A stretch of 64,000 bases of DNA from Sulfomarinibacter sp963733915 (GCA_963733915.1 CAVTEP010000006.1:248001-312000); one strand, 5' to 3'; positions 27,001-36,769 are shown, counted from the stretch's first letter. A program made the numbers and translations. The notes: generated by a model not told the origin, from the letters alone.

Positions 27001-27269
27001 GCGGGGATGCGGTTCAGGTGGAGTACCTCACCGACTCCGGCCTCTTCCTCGTCGAGCAGGGCGCCGCCGCCGCAGCGACCCGCACCGCCTCGCGTCTCGA
27101 GGAGATGCTCGGTGAGACGATCGACCCCTATCTCGAGCTGCCGCCCGACGAGGTGATTCCAAAGGCCAGACAGGACCTGCCGACGGACCTCGAGAAAATG
27201 CTCCGCGACTGGTACATGGAGAACGGCTCCGGAGAGGGCGGCATGGGCTACTTCGGCATCACGCCGTAG
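24066..27269 (+). CDS. Large secreted protein with three CxCG motifs, function unknown
   Basis: 1,067 residues from ATG 24066 (GGAGG six bases before). Signal peptide about residues 1-25. Residues 30-500 are beta-rich with Ig-like stretches (VIILPPSIAPGETITATVVD). CxCG occurs three times: CVCG at 267, CPCG at 418 and CRCG at 977. The middle (about 570-760) is acidic and helical. A Gly/Ala/Val-rich hydrophobic segment at about 847-880 (LTVIVVSVALAPATAGASL) could insert in a membrane. No family recognised. It is monocistronic with its own promoter. The far-separated CxCG pairs could bind one metal ion or form disulfides. A surface or contact-dependent effector is possible, but nothing shows it directly. 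Confidence 0.8.
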   Translation: MSRSNRLRCAAVFVVAVLTSGSVDAAGGSLSGVVVEAMEAGDGTSSLRVQVGEHGDAPISEVRMDFGKRTARDTEVALLPSGWQAELDGGTIGLRGPDVDPPVYLRLTPAPGATIPDEVGVQVFTGGDRVYRERVPLVFREAPTTDIDDLDSVIILPPSIAPGETITATVVDPTRAPADGRWSLGGNDGQSTGNQLAGASGYSLQFPVPGGIQPGSPIEVVFVDPWGETTIDTDVGADFRIAAPDGESSAPRIDGSQRYVFLDQTACVCGNFPTVESRSGLIVDGLPVGEPVAASSSVVVIRLPEGTGPGGHAVTGDPGRGFAREIETELVALQLSGSIDRELLLRGQSTPMHIVIEGAEEPLDLMLTNHTPEIIALEGGDEGVVTTSGGASNTVERQVRGVQPGDFNISYRMASDACPCGPDEGEATSPPSDAPNLQTGYPLPADVTVESARGTGRTTGHIATLEIRNDGSEAVVFPDRLLLIPGTGKYQGYVVPDGGGTTVEPGTTATVPLEGYCTDVRKPAVPSGESMPGVDEWIVPTDPSRPLPQPTDPGFQSGSEEARILGAFEAIEQATEELQSSGELNTPFSSDPEREREAVIQQTLWRYTSELSGDPYTRDDFSERLEAQYEERTGTDISSAPAEDRERLERGVDDFWSAFELVGSAAKIPVSDETTPTTTPDSVPVATEKPPCEIDRSMEHSEADSEFKMSESYKDEDKRANLREWFSDLPDISSAPEGGTFEATRYPASSWAVAGRDFIGGYTNAVAKHVYMEAGGGTDWVWSTELISVDADSNGTHTMTVEPPPGGECETLVVGAGGGVVEAWSNTIDPIAHTRNIVEALRIVRDLTVIVVSVALAPATAGASLAVGVGTMIATKAFDGEFSSDANAAVAVEGRMQVQAGRRRVQLDANSRSTLSNDGDVESDAAKAAVGETSDSHPTTISVTTSGLSALKSRAESNGIAEGTIESQIGVAIVAFCRCGDAVQVEYLTDSGLFLVEQGAAAAATRTASRLEEMLGETIDPYLELPPDEVIPKARQDLPTDLEKMLRDWYMENGSGEGGMGYFGITP

Positions 27270-27395
27270 CCCGCGCGTTATCGATTCGGTTGAAATGAGG
27301 AGTTTCGAACTCGGTGTCCACCGTATTCGAAGTGGCTGCTAGCCAAGCCTCCGCGTGCGGCCCCAATTCGAGCAGGTGTCCATTTGATGTCAGCC

Positions 27396-27444
27396 GGGGG
27401 GGTCGGGTGGGAATTCCGAATTCCGAATTCCGAATTCCTAATTC
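27396..27444. repeat. Word array D: G-rich run followed by GAATTCC words in 7-bp phase
   Basis: A G-run (27396-27411) is followed by GAATTC at 27411, 27418, 27425 and 27432 and TAATTC at 27439, exactly 7 bp apart. It lies in the 176-base gap between the convergent secreted-protein gene and lpdA, touching the lpdA stop. One arm only; no inverted partner. Confidence 0.8.
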
Positions 27445-27445
27445 A

Positions 27446-28843
27446 CTACGAGTGCAACGCCCTCTTATCCACCGCCAGCGCCGCTTCGCGGACGACCTCC
27501 GCGAGCGTCGGGTGGGCGTGGCAGGTGCGCGCCAGGTCCTCGGCCGAGGCCGAGAACTCCATCGCCACCGCCGCCTCGGCGATCAGCTCCGAGACCCGGG
27601 GACCGACCATGTGGACGCCGAGAATGCGGTCGGTTTCTTTGTCGGCGAGGATCTTGACCATGCCGTCCTGTTGCCCGAGGCTCTTGGCGCGGCCGTTGGC
27701 TCGAAACATGAAACGTCCGGTGTTGAACGCGATTCCCATTTCCTTGAGCTCCGCCTCGGTGCGTCCGACCATCGCCAACTCGGGTTCGGTGTAGACGACG
27801 TTTGGAATGACCTCGTAGTTGACGTGACCGGGCAGACCCGCCAGCCGCTCGGCGACGGCGACCCCCTCGTCCTCGGCCTTGTGTGCGAGCATCGGCCCCC
27901 GCACCAGATCGCCGATCGCGGAAATTCCGTCGACATTGGTTCGGAGGTGCTCGTCGACGGCCACTCTGCCGTGCTCATCGAGGGCCACTCCGACGGTCTC
28001 GAGACCCGCGCCCTCGGTCACCGGTTTTCGTCCGACCGCCACCAGCACCGTGTCGGCGGTGACCTCTTCCGCTTCACCCTTGGCATCTTCGACGGTGAGC
28101 TTGACGCTCTTCTTGAGGACCTTGCCGGCGGTGACCCTGGATTCGAGCCGAAACTCCAGGCCCTGGGCAGCCAGCGCCCGCTGAAGCGCACCGGCCATCT
28201 GTTTGTCGGCAAACGGAGTGATGGTCGGCAGCATCTCGACGACCTTCACCTCGGCGCCAAGGCGTCGCCACACACTGCCGAGCTCGAGTCCCACCGCGCC
28301 GGCGCCGATCACGACCAGCTTTCTTGGCACCGTTGCAAAATCGAGGGCCTCGGTCGATGACACGACCCGCTCTCCGTCGAAGGGGAGGAACGGCAGCTCG
28401 ACCGGCTCCGACCCCATGGCGAGGCAGACCTGGCCGGCCTCGATCACGGTATCTCCGCCGTCACCTACCACCGTCACCCGGCCAGGCCCGGCGAGGGCCC
28501 CGCGTCCGGTCATGACGGTGACCTTGTTTTTCTTCATCAGCTGCGCCACGCCGTCGGTGAGTTCTTGAACAATCGTTCCCTTGCGCGCGAGCATGGTTGC
28601 GAGGTCGAGACCGACCTCGGACACGACGACGCCGTGTTCAGCGGCGTGGAGCCGGGTCGCCTCGAAGAGCTCGGAAGACTCGAGCAGCGCCTTTGAGGGA
28701 ATGCAGCCGACGTTGAGGCAGGTGCCGCCGAGGGCCCGGCGTTTGTCGATCAGCGCGGTCTTGAGGCCGAGCTGGGCGGCGCGGATCGCGCACACGTAGC
28801 CGCCGGGGCCGGCACCGATGATGACCAGGTCAAAGCTGTCCAC
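27446..28843 (-). CDS. lpdA: Dihydrolipoyl dehydrogenase (E3)
   Basis: 465 residues. FAD motif GAGPGGYVCAIRAAQLG, redox disulfide GGTCLNVGCIPSK, NAD motif GAGAVGLELGSVW, and the C-terminal His-Glu pair in CHAHPTLAE. It re-oxidises dihydrolipoyl groups of E2 with NAD+. It is the third gene of sucA-sucB-lpdA, three bases after the sucB stop, so it serves the 2-oxoglutarate dehydrogenase complex here and possibly other lipoyl complexes. Confidence 0.95.
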   Translation of the reverse strand: MDSFDLVIIGAGPGGYVCAIRAAQLGLKTALIDKRRALGGTCLNVGCIPSKALLESSELFEATRLHAAEHGVVVSEVGLDLATMLARKGTIVQELTDGVAQLMKKNKVTVMTGRGALAGPGRVTVVGDGGDTVIEAGQVCLAMGSEPVELPFLPFDGERVVSSTEALDFATVPRKLVVIGAGAVGLELGSVWRRLGAEVKVVEMLPTITPFADKQMAGALQRALAAQGLEFRLESRVTAGKVLKKSVKLTVEDAKGEAEEVTADTVLVAVGRKPVTEGAGLETVGVALDEHGRVAVDEHLRTNVDGISAIGDLVRGPMLAHKAEDEGVAVAERLAGLPGHVNYEVIPNVVYTEPELAMVGRTEAELKEMGIAFNTGRFMFRANGRAKSLGQQDGMVKILADKETDRILGVHMVGPRVSELIAEAAVAMEFSASAEDLARTCHAHPTLAEVVREAALAVDKRALHS

Positions 28844-28846
28844 GGT

Positions 28847-30124
28847 TCAGATCTCCAGCAGCATGCGTTCGGGATCCTCGATACAGTCGACGATCCGCTT
28901 GAGGAAGGTCACGGCCTCGCGGCCGTCGATGATGCGGTGGTCGTACGACACGGCGAGATACATCATCGGTCTGATGACGATTTCGTCGGCCACCACAACC
29001 GGTCGCCTCTTGATGGAGTGCATGCCCAGGATGGCGCTGCCGGGCGGGTTGAGGATGGGCGTGGACTGGAGCGATCCGAAGACGCCGCCGTTGGAGATCG
29101 TAAATACGGCGCCGGTGAGGTCGGAGAGCTCCAGTCGCCGTTCCTGCGCCCGGCCGGCGAGGTCGGCTATCGCGGCCTCGATCCCGGCCATCGAAAGACG
29201 GTCAGCGTCGCGAACCACGGGCACCACCAGTCCCTTTTCGGTGCTCACCGCAACACCGATGTCGAAGTAGTGGTTGGTCACCACCTCGTCGCCGTCGATG
29301 TAGGCGTTGACGGCGGGGACGGTCTTGAGCGCGTCCACCGTCGCCTTGACGAAAAAGGACATGAAACCGAGGCCGATACCGTGACGTTTTTTGAATTCTT
29401 CCTTGTAGGACGAGCGCAGCGCCATCACTCCGCTCATGTCCACCTCGTTGAATGTGGTGAGGATGGCGGCGGTCCGCTGCACCTCCACCAGGCGTTCGGC
29501 AAGACGTTGCCTCAGCCGCGACATCGGCGCCCGGGTCTGACGTTCATCGGCGGCGACCACCGGTGACGGGGGAGTCGTCGCGGCCGGCGCAGGGGCTGCG
29601 AGGGGTCGGGCGGCCGATACCGGTTGTGCGGTCTTTGGCGCGGCAGCGCGGTCTTCGATGTGGCGGATGACATCGCCTTTGAGGATCCGACCACCCTTGC
29701 CGGTGCCATCGATTGCGGCCGGGTCGAGGTCGTGCTCGAGCACCAGCCGTTGGACGGCGGGCGACAGGGCGCCGGCCTCGGGCGATGCCGCTGCGATTGG
29801 CGGCGAAACCTTCGGGGTCGGAGCTGCGGGCTGTGCCGTAGGCTCGGGGCCGGTCGCGGGAGGACGGGTGGGGCTCGTTGCTGCTGCTGCGGCAGTGTCG
29901 ATGGTTGCCACGACCTGGCCTATTTGCACGGTCTCGCCCTGGTTGACCAGGATCTTGAGCCTGCCCGCACGCTCGGCATTGACTGTCATCGTGATCTTGT
30001 CGGTCTCGAGCACCAGCAGCGGGTCCTCGACCGCCACCGCCGCCCCGTCGGGCTGCGACCACTCGGCAAGGAAGCCCTCGGTGATGGACTCTCCGACCTC
30101 TGGAATAGTGACCTCGAATGCCAT
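28847..30124 (-). CDS. sucB: Dihydrolipoyllysine succinyltransferase (2-oxoglutarate dehydrogenase E2)
   Basis: 425 residues from ATG 30124, with AAGGAG upstream. One lipoyl domain at the N-terminus (lipoyl-Lys in ETDKITM), a Pro/Ala linker, the E1/E3-binding domain (SPAVQRLVLEHDLDP...GKGGRILKGDV), and the catalytic acyltransferase domain ending with SYDHRIIDGREAV (HxxxD). It transfers succinyl groups from the lipoyl arm to CoA. It sits between sucA and lpdA with gaps of 29 and 3 bases. Confidence 0.95.
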   Translation of the reverse strand: MAFEVTIPEVGESITEGFLAEWSQPDGAAVAVEDPLLVLETDKITMTVNAERAGRLKILVNQGETVQIGQVVATIDTAAAAATSPTRPPATGPEPTAQPAAPTPKVSPPIAAASPEAGALSPAVQRLVLEHDLDPAAIDGTGKGGRILKGDVIRHIEDRAAAPKTAQPVSAARPLAAPAPAATTPPSPVVAADERQTRAPMSRLRQRLAERLVEVQRTAAILTTFNEVDMSGVMALRSSYKEEFKKRHGIGLGFMSFFVKATVDALKTVPAVNAYIDGDEVVTNHYFDIGVAVSTEKGLVVPVVRDADRLSMAGIEAAIADLAGRAQERRLELSDLTGAVFTISNGGVFGSLQSTPILNPPGSAILGMHSIKRRPVVVADEIVIRPMMYLAVSYDHRIIDGREAVTFLKRIVDCIEDPERMLLEI

Positions 30125-30153
30125 TCTGATGTACTCCTTGCCGGATCGCCGTA

Positions 30154-32944
30154 TCAGTCTACCGGGAACTCGAGCGCCTGACGGATCAGCTCGTCCTGCT
30201 GTTGCTTGTGGATGCTCGACGAACCGGTTGCAGGACTGGCGCTCGCTTCGCGGCCGACATACCTGACGGGCCGGTCGGGGAAGAGCTCCAACAACTTCGG
30301 CATCATGAAGGCCCAGCCACCGCGGTTGCGGGTCTCCTCCTGAACCCACACCACCTCTTCGATGCCGCGGAAGGGTGCCACCACGCGTTTGAAGAGCTCG
30401 GTGTGAAACGGGTAGAACTGCTCGACCCGGACGATCGCGACGTCGTCGATCTCCTTTTCCTCGCGGACCGCCGCGAGGTCGTAGTAGACCTTGCCGCTGC
30501 AGAGCACCAGGCGACGAGGATTCTCGGGCGCAATGGGATCCTCCAGGATCTCTTGAAACCTGCCGACGATCAGGTCCTCGAGCGGCGAAACCGCCTGTTT
30601 GTGTCGGAGCAGGCTCTTTGGCGCCATGATGATCAACGGGCGCCGGAAGTTCGCAATGATCTGGCGTCGCAGCGCGTGGAACAACTGTGCAGGTGTCGTC
30701 AGATTGCAGACCTGCATGTTGTTTTCGGCGCAGGCCATGAGATAGCGCTCGAGGTACGCGCTGGAGTGCTCAGGCCCCTGGCCCTCGTAGCCGTGGGGAA
30801 GGAGCATGACCAGGCCGCTCACCCGGTGCCATTTGTCGTAGGCGGCGGCAATGAACTGGTCGATGATCACCTGGGCGCCGTTGGCAAAGTCGCCGAACTG
30901 GGCCTCCCAGATCACCAGCATGTTGGGCTCGACCAATGAGTAACCGTAATCGAAACCGAGGACCGCGGCTTCGGATAGCATGCTGTTGTAAACGCAGAAT
31001 CGCGCCTGACCGGGCTCGATATGGTTGAGGGGAATGTGGATCTCCTGGCTCATGGTGTCAAACCAGGCGGCGTGACGGTGTGAAAAGGTGCCGCGCATGC
31101 TGTCCTGCCCGCTGAGCCGGACGGGTGTTCCCTCGACGAGCAGGCTGCCGAAGGCCAGAAGCTCGCCGAGCGCCCAATCCACCGCGCCCCTGGTCTCGAC
31201 CATCTCCATCTGCGCCGGCAGCCGGCGGCCGACCTTGCGGTTGAGCTTGAAGCCCTCGGGAACGCTGGTCAGCGCCTTCGCCACCTTGAGGAGCTCTTCA
31301 TACGGCACTCCGGTCTCGGTGCAGTCGAAACAGTGTTCGTGGTTGAAGCCGGCCCAGATGCCGGAGAAGGCGTGGCCGTCGTTTTCATCGAGGACACAGG
31401 CCTCCTTGACGCTCTTGAAGGCGTCGAGAAGCCTGCCCTGGAGGGAGTTGGTCAGTTGCTCGCTTTCGTCAAGGGTGATGTCGTGCGCGGCTTCGAGTTG
31501 GAGCTGGTAGATGGCGCGGGTCGACGGCCGGTTCTGGATGATCTGGTACATCAACGGTTGGGTGAAGGCGGGTTCGTCACCCTCGTTGTGTCCGTGCCTG
31601 CGATAGCAGACCATGTCGACCACAACGTCGCGCTTGAACTCCTGGCGGAATCTGAGGGCGAGGTCCACGACATGCACCACCGCTTCGGGATCGTCACCGT
31701 TGACGTGAAAAATCGGCGCTTCGACAAGCTTCGCGACATCGGTCGGGTAACGGGTCGAGCGGGCCTCGCCGGGAAGGGTGGTAAAACCGATCTGGTTGTT
31801 GACCACGATGTGGACCGTGCCGCCGGTGGAGTAGCCCTTGAGCTGGGAGAGGTTGAAGGTCTCGGCGACCAGACCCTGGCCGGCAAAGGCGGCGTCGCCG
31901 TGGATCAACAACGGCAAGACCTTGATTCGCTTGGCGGTGTCGTCGTGCCGTCGCTGCTTGGCCCGGGTTCGGCCCTCGACCACCGGGTCGACGGCCTCGA
32001 GGTGGCTGGGGTTGGCGGTCAGGCTGATGTGAATCTCGGCACCCGATGTCGTCGGATACTTGGAGCTGAAGCCGCGGTGGTACTTGACGTCGCCGTCACC
32101 CCCGTAGGGATCGGGACGGATGTTGTCCTCGAACTCGTTGAAGATCGTTGCGTAGGGTTTGTGAAGAATGTTGGCGAGGACGTTGAGCCGGCCGCGGTGA
32201 GCCATCCCCATCACGATTTCCTCGGCGCCGGTCGCGGCAGCGGTTTCGATGAATTGATGGAGGGCTGGTATCAGCGATTCGGCGCCCTCGAGCGAGAACC
32301 GCTTCTGGCCCTGGTAGCGGCTTTGCGTAAAGCTCTCGAAAAGCTCGGCGTCGATGAGCTGGCCGAGGATCCGGTGCTTTTTCTCGCGGCTGATCTCGGG
32401 GCGGTTCCTGATCGGCTCCATTTCCTGCTGCAACCACCGGCGAACCGCCATGTCCTGAACGTGCAGATACTCGACGCCGACCGTGCGGCAGTAGGTATCC
32501 GTGAGAATGGTCAAGATCTCGCGCAGGCTCGCCAAACGGGGGCCTCCGAGGTGACCGGTGTCAAAGACCTCGTCGAGCTGTTCTTCAGACAACCCGAAGG
32601 TTTCGAGTTCGAAGCAGCGGATGAGATTCGAGGTTGTCACCGAGCGGGTCGAGGTCGGCGATGAGATGGCCGAGATTGCGGTACGCGAAGATCAGGCTGG
32701 CGACCTTTGACTGGTCGGCGGCGCGTTCGGATGCGACGGCGCCGGTGGGTCTCGCCGCAAGGTCGAAACCGGCGAAGAAGAATCGCCACTCATCGCTCAA
32801 CGAGGCCGAGTCCCGCTGCCACTGCTGGTACATCTCCTCCACGTAGTCGGAGCTGGCGAGCAGCGCGATGCTCTCGGGTGTCGGCCGAGATTGTGGGTCT
32901 GAGGACAACTCGAATCCCTCCGAGTGCTCCGCGTCCGATCTCAA
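30154..32944 (-). CDS. sucA: 2-oxoglutarate dehydrogenase E1 (one frame break near 32612)
   Basis: About 930 residues, the normal E1 length, if one extra A in the AA at 32612-32613 is removed: the N-terminal segment (SDYVEEMYQQWQRDS..., the E2-contacting start; LGHLIADLDPLG) then runs into LELETFGLSEEQLDEVFD and the main domain. TPP/active-site regions seen: AHRGRLNVLANI, HGDAAFAGQGLVAETFNLSQL, YRRHGHNEGDEPAFTQPLMY, and VWEAQFGDFANGAQV. It decarboxylates 2-oxoglutarate and loads succinyl on E2. The TTG start at 32944 is tentative, since no ribosome site is clear. First gene of sucA-sucB-lpdA. Confidence 0.92.
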
Positions 32945-33014
32945 AGTGGAGCACTGTCAGCACATAACGTGGTAAGGGATTATGGCATTTCCGGTTAGCG
33001 ATTTCATCTCTGGA

Positions 33015-33114
33015 CCCGTCTCCGTGCCCGTCTCCGTATCCGTGCCCGGGTGGCTTCTCTCTGCCGTTCTCCGGGACTGAATCGGGCACGGACACGGAGA
33101 CGGAAACGGGCACG
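33015..33114. repeat. Word array E: inverted CCGTNN arrays in 6-bp phase
   Basis: Left arm: CCGT plus two variable bases at 33016, 33022, 33028, 33034 and 33040, exact 6-bp phase. Right arm: the reverse complement (NNACGG) at 33086, 33092, 33098 and 33104, also 6-bp phase. About 40 bases separate the arms, so the whole can fold as a long GC-rich cruciform. It occupies the divergent region between sucA and the 33143 operon. Confidence 0.85.
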
Positions 33115-33129
33115 CGATGAATCGCTCGG

Positions 33130-33142
33130 TAGAATGTAGAAT
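33130..33142 (+). promoter_or_regulatory. Tandem -10 hexamers suggesting a leaderless transcript
   Basis: TAGAAT occurs at 33130-33135 and again at 33137-33142, directly before the ATG at 33143. With the first as -10, transcription would begin at or next to the start codon. No ribosome site is visible. No clear -35 is seen; that position falls in the end of word array E. Confidence 0.45.
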
Positions 33143-33553
33143 ATGCGCATGAAATCACTACCCCAGGAAAAGGCAGAGTTCCTCCGAGTGCTGGCGGCGC
33201 GCATCGTGCCCGAGACCGCGGAACTCGACGCCGCCGGTCAGGGGCGCTTCTTTCGCATCATCGACGAGGCCTTGCAGGACCGGGAGCCTTCAGTCCGCCG
33301 GCAGTTCGCGGTTTTCCTCGGGGTGCTGAGGTGGGCCCCCCTCCTCCGTTTCGGCGGCTCCCTCGACCGCTTGACCCCCGAACGCCAGGACGCGGTTCTG
33401 CGCTGGTTCGAGGACTGTCCCGTGAGCCTCTTGCGCAAGGGATTCTGGGGCCTCAAGGCGATGGTCTTCATGGGCTACTACGGGCAGCCGGAAACCAACC
33501 AACTGGTGGGCTACGCGCCGAGCTTTGACGGCAGGGACGGTCTCCATGCGTGA
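33143..33553 (+). CDS. Gluconate 2-dehydrogenase subunit 3-like small subunit
   Basis: 136 residues, starting at ATG 33143 (33149 is possible). Helical protein resembling the small subunit that accompanies GMC-type membrane dehydrogenases (FLRVLAARIVPETAELDAAG, FWGLKAMVFMGYYGQPE). No twin-arginine signal is present, although many family members carry one. It overlaps the next GMC gene by eight bases, which strongly supports a functional pairing. It probably stabilises or exports the flavoprotein subunit. Confidence 0.75.
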   Translation: MRMKSLPQEKAEFLRVLAARIVPETAELDAAGQGRFFRIIDEALQDREPSVRRQFAVFLGVLRWAPLLRFGGSLDRLTPERQDAVLRWFEDCPVSLLRKGFWGLKAMVFMGYYGQPETNQLVGYAPSFDGRDGLHA

Positions 33554-35052
33554 GCGCGAGTACGACATCGTCATCATCGGCTCCGGCGCGGGCGGCGGCG
33601 CGGCGGCCAAGGAGCTGGCGCCTTTGTGCGCCGACGGCGTGCGGATCGCGGTTCTCGAGTGGGGCGCCAAGCTGAAGGAGGAGGAGTACACCGGCCGCGA
33701 GGTGGACATGGCCGGCAAGCTCTACTTCGATTCGGGAGGCACCTTTACCAAGGACCGGGCGATGACCCTGGCCTACGGCCGCGCCTATGGCGGTTCGACC
33801 GTGGTCTACACCGGGACCTCCTTGACCATGCCCGAAGAGGTCGTCAAACGCTGGAACGTGCCCGGGTCTCGAGTACGCCGACCTTCACCCGAGGTCGCTC
33901 AAGTACCTCGAAGAGAATAACGTCCATCTGCTCGACGAAGATGAGCTCAACGACAACAATCGTCTCTTTCTCAAGGGCTGCCGGCAAGCTCGGCTACCAC
34001 GTCGAGCAGTTCCCGATCAACGTCAAGGGCTGCAAGTCCTCGAGCCTGTGCAATCTCGGATGCCCGAACCAGGCAAAACAGGGAACCCACCGGGTCCAGC
34101 TGCCAAAGGCCGAGGCGGGCGGGGTCGAGGTCATCACCAACTGTCGGGTGACGAGGATCGGCGACCGGGTTTGCGAGGCGGTGGTCGCCAACCCGGGATT
34201 TGGTGAGGTCTCGAAGTGGGAGCCCGGCGAGTACCGGGTCAAGGCCAAGGTGGTGGTGGTGTGCGCCGGTGGCGCGGTCAACTCGCCGGCGCTGCTCCTG
34301 CGTTCCGGCTTTGGCGAAGCCCTGCCGGCGCTCGGCCGGTACATCACCCTCCACCCCGCGCTGATCCTGGTGGGAGATCACGAAAGAAAGATCACCAACT
34401 TCAACGGTCACCCCAAGAGCTATCTACTGCGATGAGTTCTGGAAGAGTCGAGAGCTTTCTGCTCGAGACCTGCATGTACTTTCCATTTGTCACCGCCAAA
34501 AACCTGATCGGCTTCGGCGCCGAGCATTCCGAGCTGATGCGGGCGTTCCCACGGCTGCAGATGATCCTCGTGCTGGCGCTCGATCCCGCGATCGCCGACA
34601 ACCGGGTGACGGTCGACTCGAAGGGCGAACCGGTGGTGGACTACACGATGACACCAAAGGTCCTGGACATCCTGCACGCCTCGATGGTGGCGAGCGCGAA
34701 GATCTTCTTCGCGGCAGGCGCAAAGCGGGTTCACGCGCCGGCCGGGAGGACCTTCTTCATCGACGCCGCCGACGCCGACCGGGTCGAGGAGCTGATCCCG
34801 CGCGCCAACGTCAAACCGGGCAAGATCTCGGTCACATCGGCTCACCTCATGGGCGGCTGCCGGATGGGGCGCGACGCCTCCGACTCGGTGACCGACGGGT
34901 GGGGGAGGGTGCACGGCGTGCCCTGGCTTCATGTCGCCGACGCGAGTCTCTTTCCCCGGTGCTCGGAGATCAACCCCTACGTCACCGTGATGGGCCTCGC
35001 CGACCGCGTGGCTGAAGGAATCCGGAGCAACGCCGGGGAATTGTTGGCATGA
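33546..35052 (+). CDS. GMC-family FAD oxidoreductase (four single-base frame breaks)
   Basis: About 500 residues when corrected. ATG 33546 opens with the FAD motif DIVIIGSGAGGGAAAKEL. Homology changes frame near 33869 (extra G in GGG), near 33983 (extra C), and twice between 34424 and 34445. The corrected text reads through EYADLHPRSLKYL, GYHVEQFPINVKGC, NLGCPNQAKQGT and SFLLETCMYFPF to the C-terminal GMC region (SAHLMGGCRMG, ADASLFPRCSEINPYVTVMGLADR). These are features of choline/glucose-type alcohol dehydrogenases with the distal His region. Four breaks in one gene could mean decay, but every restored segment is conserved. The stop overlaps the next ATG by four bases. Confidence 0.8.
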
Positions 35053-36769
35053 AGACCCGCGCCGCCAGGGAGATCGTCCGCGCGCTCGAGGACGAGGGCG
35101 TCCGCTTCGCCTTCGGCATTCCGGGAACCCACAACATCGAGCTCTACGACGTGCTGGCTCAGGCGGAGCATCTGGAACCGGTGTTGGTCACCTCGGAAGT
35201 GGCCGGCGCCTTTCTCGCGGACGGCTACGCGCGGTCGTCGGATCGGGTCGGCGTGATCAACGTCGTACCCGGCGCGGGGGTGACCTACAGCTTGTCGGGG
35301 ATTTCCGAGGCGTGGATGGACAACGTGCCGATGGTCGTGATCGCCAGCGGCATCCGCATCCGACACCAATGCCGCCTACCAGCTGCACGCAATCGATCAG
35401 CTGGCCATGCTGCGACCGGTGACCAAGGAGGCGGTGCGGGTCGAACGCGCCGAGGACCTCTACCCGACCATCCGCCGCGCCTTCGCCCTCGCCCGCCGGG
35501 GCACGCCGGGTCCGGTGGCGGTCGAGGTGCCGGCCCAGCTTTTCTTGTTGCGGCACGAGATCGGAGAGACCTGGTACCACCCCGAGCCCGAGCTCGGCAA
35601 TGTGCCGGAGCCGGAGCTCGTGGAGCGCGCCGCGGCCATGCTGGCCGAGGCCGAAGCGCCGGCCCTCTACCTCGGCAAGGGCGCTGCCGGCGCTGCCGAT
35701 CTCCTGGTCCCGTTGGCCGAGCAGCTGGGGATGCCGGTGACCACCTCCTTCAGCGGCAAGGGCGTCTTTCCGGAGAGCCATCCGCTGTGGCTGTGGAACG
35801 GTTTCGGGCGCCAGGCGCCGGGTTTTGTGCAGCGCGTCATGTCGAGCTGCGACTGTCTGCTGGCGATCGGGTGTCGATTCGGCGAGGTGACCACCGGTGG
35901 CTTTGGTATCGAGCCGCCGGAGATGCTGATCCACGTGGACATCGAAACCGAGGTGTTCAACCGCAATTTTCCGGCCAAGCTCGCCATACGGGGCGACGCA
36001 CGGATGTTCGTGGAGGCTTTTGCGAAGCTGATCGAGGGGAGACGACCGTGGGCGAGCTTGGCCGCGAAAATTGCAGAGGGGCACGCTGACGTCATCTCGC
36101 GATGGGAGAGAAAGGCGAGCGACAACCGGGTGACGCCGCATTTTCTCTTTCGAAGCACTGCAACGGCACTGTCGGCCCGATGCGATCTTCGCCACCGACA
36201 GCGGTAACGGGACATTCCTCGCCGTCGAGCACCTGCGGCTCGAGGCGCCGGGCCGCTTCCTCGCGCCCACCGACTTCTCGTGTATGGGCTACTCGGTGCC
36301 GGCGGCGATCGGCGCGTGCTTTGCCAACCCGGGCCGCGACGTGATCGCCTTGCCCGGCGACGGCGCCTTCCTCATGACCGGTCTCGAGCTGATCACCGCC
36401 GGGTCCTACCGGGCGGCGCCGCTGGTCTGCGTACTGTGTGACGGCACGCTGTCGCAGATCGCTCAGTTTCAGAAGATGATGACCAACCGGATCAGCGCCA
36501 GCCTGTTGCCCGGCTATGACCTCGAGGGTTTCGCCCGGACCACCGGCAGCAGCTACTTTCGGATCCTCCGTGACTCGGAGCTCGACTCGGTGCTCCCGGC
36601 GGCGCTCGACCTGACCCGCAACGGCACGCCCGCCCTTGTCGAGGTCGCGATCGACTACTCGCAGAAGACCTACTTCACCAAGGGCGTGGTCAAAAACGTC
36701 TTCTCACGGCTGCCTTGGGGTGACCGCGTGGCCAATGTTTTGCGCGCCGTCGGTCGACGCATTTTCTGA
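35049..36769 (+). CDS. Thiamine-diphosphate enzyme, acetolactate-synthase-like (two frame breaks)
   Basis: About 573 residues corrected. N-terminal PYR domain with the activating Glu in VTSEVAGAFLADGYAR, a central domain, then a PP domain with LPGDGAFLMTGLELITA. Frame changes occur near 35361 (an extra C; restored IRIDTNAAYQLHAIDQL) and near 36147 (one T too many in TTT; restored FLFEALQRHCRPDAIFATDSGNG). The cofactor Mg segment reads CDGTLSQ where most relatives have NN. ATG overlaps the GMC stop. An oxidoreductase plus a TPP lyase suggests oxidation of an alcohol or hydroxy acid followed by 2-keto-acid cleavage or ligation; the substrate is not known. Confidence 0.8.

Noticed and set aside
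27396..27444. GAATTCC run considered a cloning linker artefact
   Set aside because: Seven-bp phase, a diverged last unit and the G-rich lead match the other native arrays, so an artefact is not needed to explain it.
33546..36769. Programmed frameshifting in the GMC/TPP genes
   Set aside because: Six shifts without a shared slippery sequence or downstream structure make programmed recoding unlikely; sequence error is simpler.
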